From: Delphinus delphis
Taxonomy: Eukaryota > Chordata > Mammalia > Artiodactyla > Delphinidae
Reading direction: 5' to 3'
Assembly: GCF_949987515.2 (NCBI RefSeq)
Contig: NC_082694.2
Location: 40,685,951-40,749,950 of the forward strand
Length of the DNA: 64,000 nt
Shown here: positions 58,645 to 64,000 of the stretch, piece by piece
Position numbering within the stretch: position 1 is the stretch's first letter
Layout: every line of letters begins with the position of its first letter
Position numbers and translations under genes: made by a program
Notes under the pieces: model-generated
Told to the model about the DNA's origin: nothing
Databases searched by the model: none
The model's input: the letters and a program-made list of their open reading frames with translations, nothing else

Positions 58645-59580
58645 TTTTTTTAAGCTTTGAATTAAAATCTTTATTAATTTTCAGCTAAAGGGAAGTAAAT
58701 GAATTTGCCATCATCCCAGTTTATTACATGTCTAACTAGAAAGATTTGCACAACCAGACCAGTATCCTGGCCAAGTAGGAGGAATGGGGAGGCACTTTAT
58801 ATTCTAATTTCAAACTGCAGGGCGTCCCAGGTGTACTGTATAGCATTTCCTGCCATTTACCAGCGAAATAAGCAGAGTCTGCAGGAACGTGTTTGCCATA
58901 CTGTACATTTGTATTAATTACCCAGCAGGATAAAATGATTTCTTTGTGATAGAAAGAGTTGTGGATCTGCAGGAAAATCATTAAACCAAACTGGGAAAAA
59001 ACAGACACTTTTCTGTTGTTAAGCAGTTTGGCTGGATTCAGGATTGGAGGCTGGGAGTATGTAACCGGTAGCATTTTTCTTATACTCAGTTTTCTCCGGG
59101 AAAGGAGAATAGCCACTCCAACCAAAACTAGCAACCAATGCTACAAGTGCCAAAGTGGCCACCAAGGGGTCCCAGGAAGTCTGGGACACGGTGCCTTCCT
59201 TCGAGCAGTGTGATCTCCTCAGAAGGTAACTCGGGATATGCGAAGTTACAACAAGGAGGCAAAGGAATCGATGCTAAGTGGAAAAGACAATAAGTACCAG
59301 AAAGTTCAGCGGTGGAGAGAGGGCTGCAAAATGAAGTGGTGAAAGAAGGCTTTATGGAAACGGCCGAGTTCAGGCAGATCTCACAGAAGGGTAATCCAGG
59401 TAGGCCTGGAGAATGGGAATTCCAGGCAGTGAGGTGCAACAGGGAAAGGAGTGGGGAGGAGCCAGGTGAGAGCAGCAGGGTTTCAGGTAACAGAGCGTGG
59501 CTGGAGAGGACGCAATGTGCACTCGGTGCGAGAACAGTGAAAAGGGATGGGGGAGGGGGGCCAGGAAATAACCGCGGTCG
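58645..59580. other. Unique sequence
   Basis: No gene or clear repeat was seen. ORFs of 132 codons (58,736-59,134 minus) and 153 codons (59,128-59,589 minus) lack recognisable domains. Confidence 0.4.
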
Positions 59581-59581
59581 A

Positions 59582-59770
59582 GCACACACTTTGTTCCAGG
59601 TGCTTTATGAGCTCATTGAAGCAACACAGTTCTTTGAGGTAGGGGTTATCATCATCCCCATTTTAGAGATGAGGAAACTGATGTTCACAAATGGTAAATC
59701 ACTTACCCAAGGTCCTGAGACAAATAAGGAAAAGAGACATTCAGAACCACATCTGTTCACTCCGATGTGT
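59582..59770 (-). mobile_element. MIR SINE
   Basis: Reverse MIR: 'actttgttccaggtgcttta', 'ggggttatcatcatccccat', 'tttagagatgaggaaactga' and 'taaatcacttacccaaggtc'. Confidence 0.88.
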
Positions 59771-59789
59771 ATTTTTATGCTACCCGAAT

Positions 59790-59935
59790 GGTTTGCAACC
59801 CTACTTGCCTATCAGAATCATGCTTGGAAATGTAAAACATAATAAACATTTAATACCGGCTCCAGGAGATCCCGAGGCAGTGGTTCTGGGCAGGGGTTTG
59901 GACTGTTCTCTGAGGGTGTTTCTGAAGCTCGGGCA
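59790..59935 (-). mobile_element. Possible MER5-type hAT remnant
   Basis: 'cttgcctatcagaatcatgc', 'ttggaaatgtaaaacata' and 'gggtgtttctgaagctc' resemble a diverged MER5-type MITE. The middle is altered. Confidence 0.4.
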
Positions 59936-61190
59936 GTAGGGTGGATTTTCCCCCTCACACAGTTACCCTGTTTGGGTGGACTTCTGTGCTTTGCCACGAC
60001 CCTACCTACCCTCCATGCCCAAGGAGCTCTTTGCATCCACCCTGAAGTAATCGGATTGCCATAAACTAAGAGCCCAACCCCACCTTTCAAATGTCCTCCA
60101 CAAGCTAGAGCTTCTACTGAAGACTGTGAGATGATCAACAAGAAGTTTCTGGCCTCTGTCTTTATATAATGTGGCGCCTTCACCTGAGTTTCATAGGAAG
60201 CAGAGTCTAGGGCCCAGTGAATGCACTTCGGTTTGCTCAGGAACTGAAAGCGCAGGAAAGCAAAGGGGGTGAGACAGGAAAGAGAGTGCACTGCTCAACT
60301 GGCCCCTGCTGGGGAGCACATGTCCCTGCTCACCTCATGTTGTCCGCTTGATCCTAAAAGGATGCTGTGTGACAGCTGTGTCTCACAACACTTGGTTAGT
60401 GGTAGGAGGGGGGAGATTCATCTGCTGGCTTCTGCCTATACCGTTGGTCAAAGGCTCATTCCATGGGGCATTAGCTTCCCCACGCTCTAGGGCTGTACAC
60501 ACGTGAGTCCTCAACGGTCCTGCAGCGTCACTCACACCGGCATCAACAGTGGAAAAAGCCAGGGCAGGGAGAGGATGCACACAGACCTGTTCACCCCTGA
60601 AGTGGTAGCTGTGCAGCCCAAAGCTTCCCACATGAGCTGAGATCATCTGAGGTGGCACATGACGGTCTGACTCATATGTTAAGACTTTTCGCCTAATTTC
60701 ATGAAAATCTCATTTTTTTAAGATCCTCAGGTAGTTGTCCAAAAGAAAGCACCATGGTACTAGAAGAAGGAACAATAAGAAATCGAGCAAAAAGTCCTAA
60801 AAATCAAAGGCACCTTCCCCTGCCCTCTCAGAGCTTTCCCCGGGATCTATCAGGGCCATACTTCATCTTAGACGAATGTGGAACAGGCATACGTGGCAGG
60901 CTTTACTCACCAAATAAGAAACTTTGCTATGGGAATATCAAAGTTCAATCAAATATTTGACTGATGTCAAATAATAGCTGTACTATGGAATATCTGCACC
61001 CTTCTCCAGGGGAAGAAAGGCCTGGAATCATGTCAGAATGTGTCTTTCCTCATTTCACTATTTTCCTATTTCCCCTGCTAGGTAAAGATGTACACACTGT
61101 ATAGACAAAGACTGAACATATAAAAGAGATTTACAGGATGTTCACAGAATAAGTAAACAAACAAATCCTGATTAATTATCCATCGCATAA
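59936..61190. other. Unique sequence
   Basis: No gene or clear repeat was seen. Confidence 0.4.
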
Positions 61191-61192
61191 AC

Positions 61193-61344
61193 CAGTGGTT
61201 CTCAAGCTTTAGCATGCATCAGGATCACCAGAAGGGGTTGGTAGCACAGAATCACCTTGGAAGGGTTGGCAGAACACAGAACACAGGTGTGTCCAAAGGT
61301 TGCTGATGCCGCTCTACCCTGGGACCGTACAACGTGAACTAGTG
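61193..61344 (-). mobile_element. MER5A hAT transposon
   Basis: Reverse MER5A: starts 'cagtggttctcaagctttag', 'catgcatcaggatcaccaga', and ends 'gttgctgatgccgctctacc', 'ctgggaccgta'. The middle is shortened. Confidence 0.85.
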
Positions 61345-61497
61345 ACGTAAACTAACCTGAATCTGTCACTTTTCATCAAATGACTACGATCCTGATGATT
61401 ATGGGAAAATGTAGAGATTATTTGATTTTTCTGAGTAATTTATGTTTGACCCAAAAACCTTCTGGTTGAGGATTTTGACATGAGTGTATTAACCCTT

Positions 61498-61660
61498 TCC
61501 ATTCAGGGTGTGGCTCGAGGACCAGCAGTGTAATCATTGGCTGAGAATTCATTATGCATGCAGATTCTCAGCACCAGCCCAGAATCACTGAATCGAAATT
61601 TGCATTTTCACAAGAAACTCTGGGTAATTTGTGCGCACATTAAAGTATGGAAAGCACTGT
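61498..61660 (+). mobile_element. MER5A hAT transposon
   Basis: Plus-strand MER5A: 'cattcagggtgtggctcgag', 'gaccagcagtgtaatcattg', 'catgcagattctcagcacca', 'gaatcactgaatcgaaattt', then 'gcgcacattaaagtatgg'. It lies about 150 bases from an oppositely oriented MER5A. Confidence 0.8.
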
Positions 61661-62015
61661 CCTAACCCATTTTTTTGCTTTAGTAAGAATAGGGATGAAT
61701 GTATCAATACAACTGTGGAGATCATGGAGTACTTCTCCACCATCCCTGAGTTCCAGGACAGAAGTAGGACTTGTAAAGATTGCATTAATTCTAAAACTGA
61801 CCTCAGAGCATTCCAGTGTAATTTTTTCTTTCTTTTTTATAAATAAAATAATGGTTTGCAATTGTGCTCAGTCAATAAAAAATCCTGACATCATTGTACT
61901 TTCTTGCTTCTTGTCTCAAAATCCAGTAGGGTCTGGGACCAGAAAGGTAAAGGTTAACGGTCAAATCCTCTCTGTATCACATATGTTTTGGGTGAAGATA
62001 GTGATACTATTGAAA

Positions 62016-62223
62016 CAAGAGGTTGACAAACTTGTTCAGTAAAAAACCAGATCTTCAGTATGGCCTTCTAGGCCATCCAGTCTCTGGAACAACGACCCAA
62101 CTACGCTGTGGTCGCCTGAAGGAGCTTCCCAAACTTACGGGTAGCACTGAGTTCTAACAAACTTTCTTACAAAAGCAGGTGTGGAGCAGGTTTGGTCTAC
62201 GGGACATAATTTGCTGGCCTCTG
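62016..62223 (-). mobile_element. hAT MITE
   Basis: Same family as 36,541, reversed: 'aagaggttgacaaacttgtt', 'aaaaaaccagatcttcagta', 'caacgacccaactacgctgt' and the end 'aatttgctggcctctg'. Strongly diverged. Confidence 0.75.
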
Positions 62224-62225
62224 TT

Positions 62226-62345
62226 TTAAACTCTTTGAGCCTAAGTTTCCTTGTCTGTAAAATGGGCTTAGAAAAACCTACCTGGGAAGGTGTGTGTGAA
62301 GATTAACCCAAATAATGCGTGCATAAGTGTCCAGCAGAGGAGTTT
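62226..62345 (+). mobile_element. MIR SINE, 3' part
   Basis: 'cctaagtttccttgtctgta', 'aaatgggcttagaaaaacct', 'gtgaagattaacccaaataa' follow MIR. It directly follows the hAT element, which may have truncated it. Confidence 0.82.
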
Positions 62346-62459
62346 AATATTGTGAATTCCCTGATTCCTTTTCATTTCCCCTAAAATTCACGTGCAGAAA
62401 AATTCTAATTAGTTGACCATTTTGATTAGACAAGTTCCAGTTCATTCAGTTCCTACACA

Positions 62460-62501
62460 GGCACACACAGACTCTCTCTGTCTCTCTCTCACACTCTCTA
62501 G
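62460..62501 (+). repeat. CA/CT low-complexity tract
   Basis: Short CA then CT repeat with interruptions. Confidence 0.8.
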
Positions 62502-64000
62502 AAGCCAGCATACCCCTCCAAGCAGTGGTTTTGAGGTGAATGTGATCAAATACGGAAAATTTGTTGAAGTCTTGCCTTGCATCATTTCTGATTTCTGTAT
62601 CTTTTCAGGATGCTCCAGGTCTAGGAGAACTTTCACCACTATCATATGATGATCAAACTACGAAAAATGGAGCAGGGGCTCCACGAAGGTACATGTTTGT
62701 ATATATATACAAGCAGCTGTGGCATACCCGGAGGGATTGAAGCCTGACGAAGAAGCTGGTGAAAATACAGTGACTGAAGGTGAGAGGAAAAAGGACAGGT
62801 TAGGAGGGAGGACAGAGAAACGCTCTCCTTATGAACGAAACCTCCTGTGAGGTTAGGGGCACAGAGGCTAATCTGACTTTTTATCCTGAGACTGGGTGCG
62901 TGGGATAGCTAACTGATTCAGAAGTTACTAAAATGCACCAGCAGAATTGGATCCCCCTTCACCTTATGAGCAGGCAAGCCCCTGCGGAAGGGGACTTGGC
63001 CCAGTGAGTTCTCCCATATATAATCTGAACTTCGTTCTATGGTTCCTTGCACCCCTCACACCCCAGCATGGCTCAGCTCCTTCCACAAAACAACCTACTG
63101 TGTGTCAATCCAGTCATGTTTCCTGAACACACTGCACTCCTGAATCCTCGCTGAACCAAATACTCTGGTTTTGAGGCACCCTGTACCCCACATTTGAGCC
63201 ACGACCTTTCTTTTTTTTTTTCCTTTGGAGGGGAGATTTTATGTGCTTCTTTTCAAGGTCATAAAGAAATTAAACCAAAGCCCCACCTCCCTTTCCTTTT
63301 CATATACTCTGAATAGTTCTAGAGAAATTTTCTAGAGAAAATAGAGCTTAATTTCTTGGAGGTGTTTTGTTGACAAGAAAATGGAAAGCATGTGTCCCAG
63401 CCTCACTTATTGTGCTTCCAAGTAATGAAAGTATTTAAGAAGGTACAATTATGATCTTGGCAAGCACCTGGGGCTCTTGGAACTGTTTTTTCACACTGAA
63501 TAAACACTGCAGATAATCTGTTTACGTTATACTGTTCTGAAAAGCTATCTACAACAAAAGGCCACAACCATCCTTTAGTTTCCTTTTCTTGAAAGGAAAA
63601 GAAATATATTGCACTAATAATTTGCTGAAAATGATTTCATTGTCTCCGTTTTCACTCTAGCCAGACAGAAAGAAGTTTTAGTAAAGGAGTTTATGGGTTT
63701 CTTATTTTCCGCCACTTTTAACTGAACAGTGCAATCCATTTTTTCCTAGTTACCTGAAATTCTTCTTGTTGACACTCCCTGGTGACCCAGGGTCACTTTC
63801 GTGCCCTGAAAACTTAACTCTAACTCCCTTTGAATAATGTACCTCCAATCCATTTCATCCTCTCAACTTGATTGACTTTGATTAAATGATACCTTAAGTT
63901 TCGTGCAGACCTGGTACAGCACCAGAAAAGAGCACGCAATCCATTTCTCTTTAGGCCAAAAAATGAGAGGAAGTGGTAAGGAGTCTCTGAGTTGGAAACA
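62502..64000. other. Unique sequence to window end
   Basis: No gene or clear repeat was seen. A T-run lies at 63,211-63,221. Confidence 0.4.

Noticed and set aside
1..64000. CRISPR arrays, operons, phage or bacterial defence genes
   Set aside because: The repeats are eukaryotic interspersed or simple repeats; there are no spaced direct repeats and no bacterial gene organisation.

Overview
This window is nuclear DNA from a mammal, very probably a cetacean. The main evidence is seven tRNA-derived CHR-type SINEs with the whale-type body and a short A-tail, together with L1 elements whose 3' ends and 5' UTR match the cetartiodactyl type. I saw no ruminant BovB or Bov-tA/ART2, no pig PRE-1, and no primate or rodent SINEs. 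The order assignment is an inference from repeats, not from a gene.

I found no intact host protein-coding gene, exon pair, rRNA or tRNA gene. Almost every long ORF lies in an L1 remnant, a SINE or a microsatellite. The window looks like intergenic sequence or the inside of a very large intron.

Layout. 1-5.4 kb: three minus-strand L1 pieces, L2 and MIR fragments, and a MER5A transposon split by a CHR SINE. 5.4-12.8 kb: mostly unique sequence with one long-form and one short-form CHR SINE, MIRs and a MaLR LTR. 12.8-15.9 kb: a Tigger1-type MITE, then a layered nest in which an old repeat was hit by an L1 with a 5' inversion, which was then hit by a MER1-like hAT element with a perfect 8-bp target duplication. 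16-31 kb: mostly unique sequence with three more CHR SINEs, MIR/L2 remnants and several stretches that look like conserved non-coding DNA. 31.2-36.3 kb: a minus-strand L1 with target duplications and a complete-looking 5' UTR but no ORF1. 36.5-45 kb: hAT MITEs, a 2-kb L1, a MaLR LTR inserted in a MIR, and ancient plus-strand L1 3' ends. 45-46.2 kb: a stretch of coding-like but broken frames that may be a decayed pseudogene of unknown origin. 46-64 kb: unique sequence with microsatellites, MIR, MER5A and hAT remnants and one more CHR SINE.

The window therefore records successive transposon activity: MIR and L2 first, then Tigger, hAT and MaLR elements, then older L1, then cetartiodactyl L1 and CHR SINEs. 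I did not find a new defence system or operon-like system, nor would one be expected here. The most useful leads are the ORF1-less L1, its SINE-like 5' segment, the nested twin-primed L1, a possible CHR SINE deletion subfamily, and the unidentified pseudogene-like tract.
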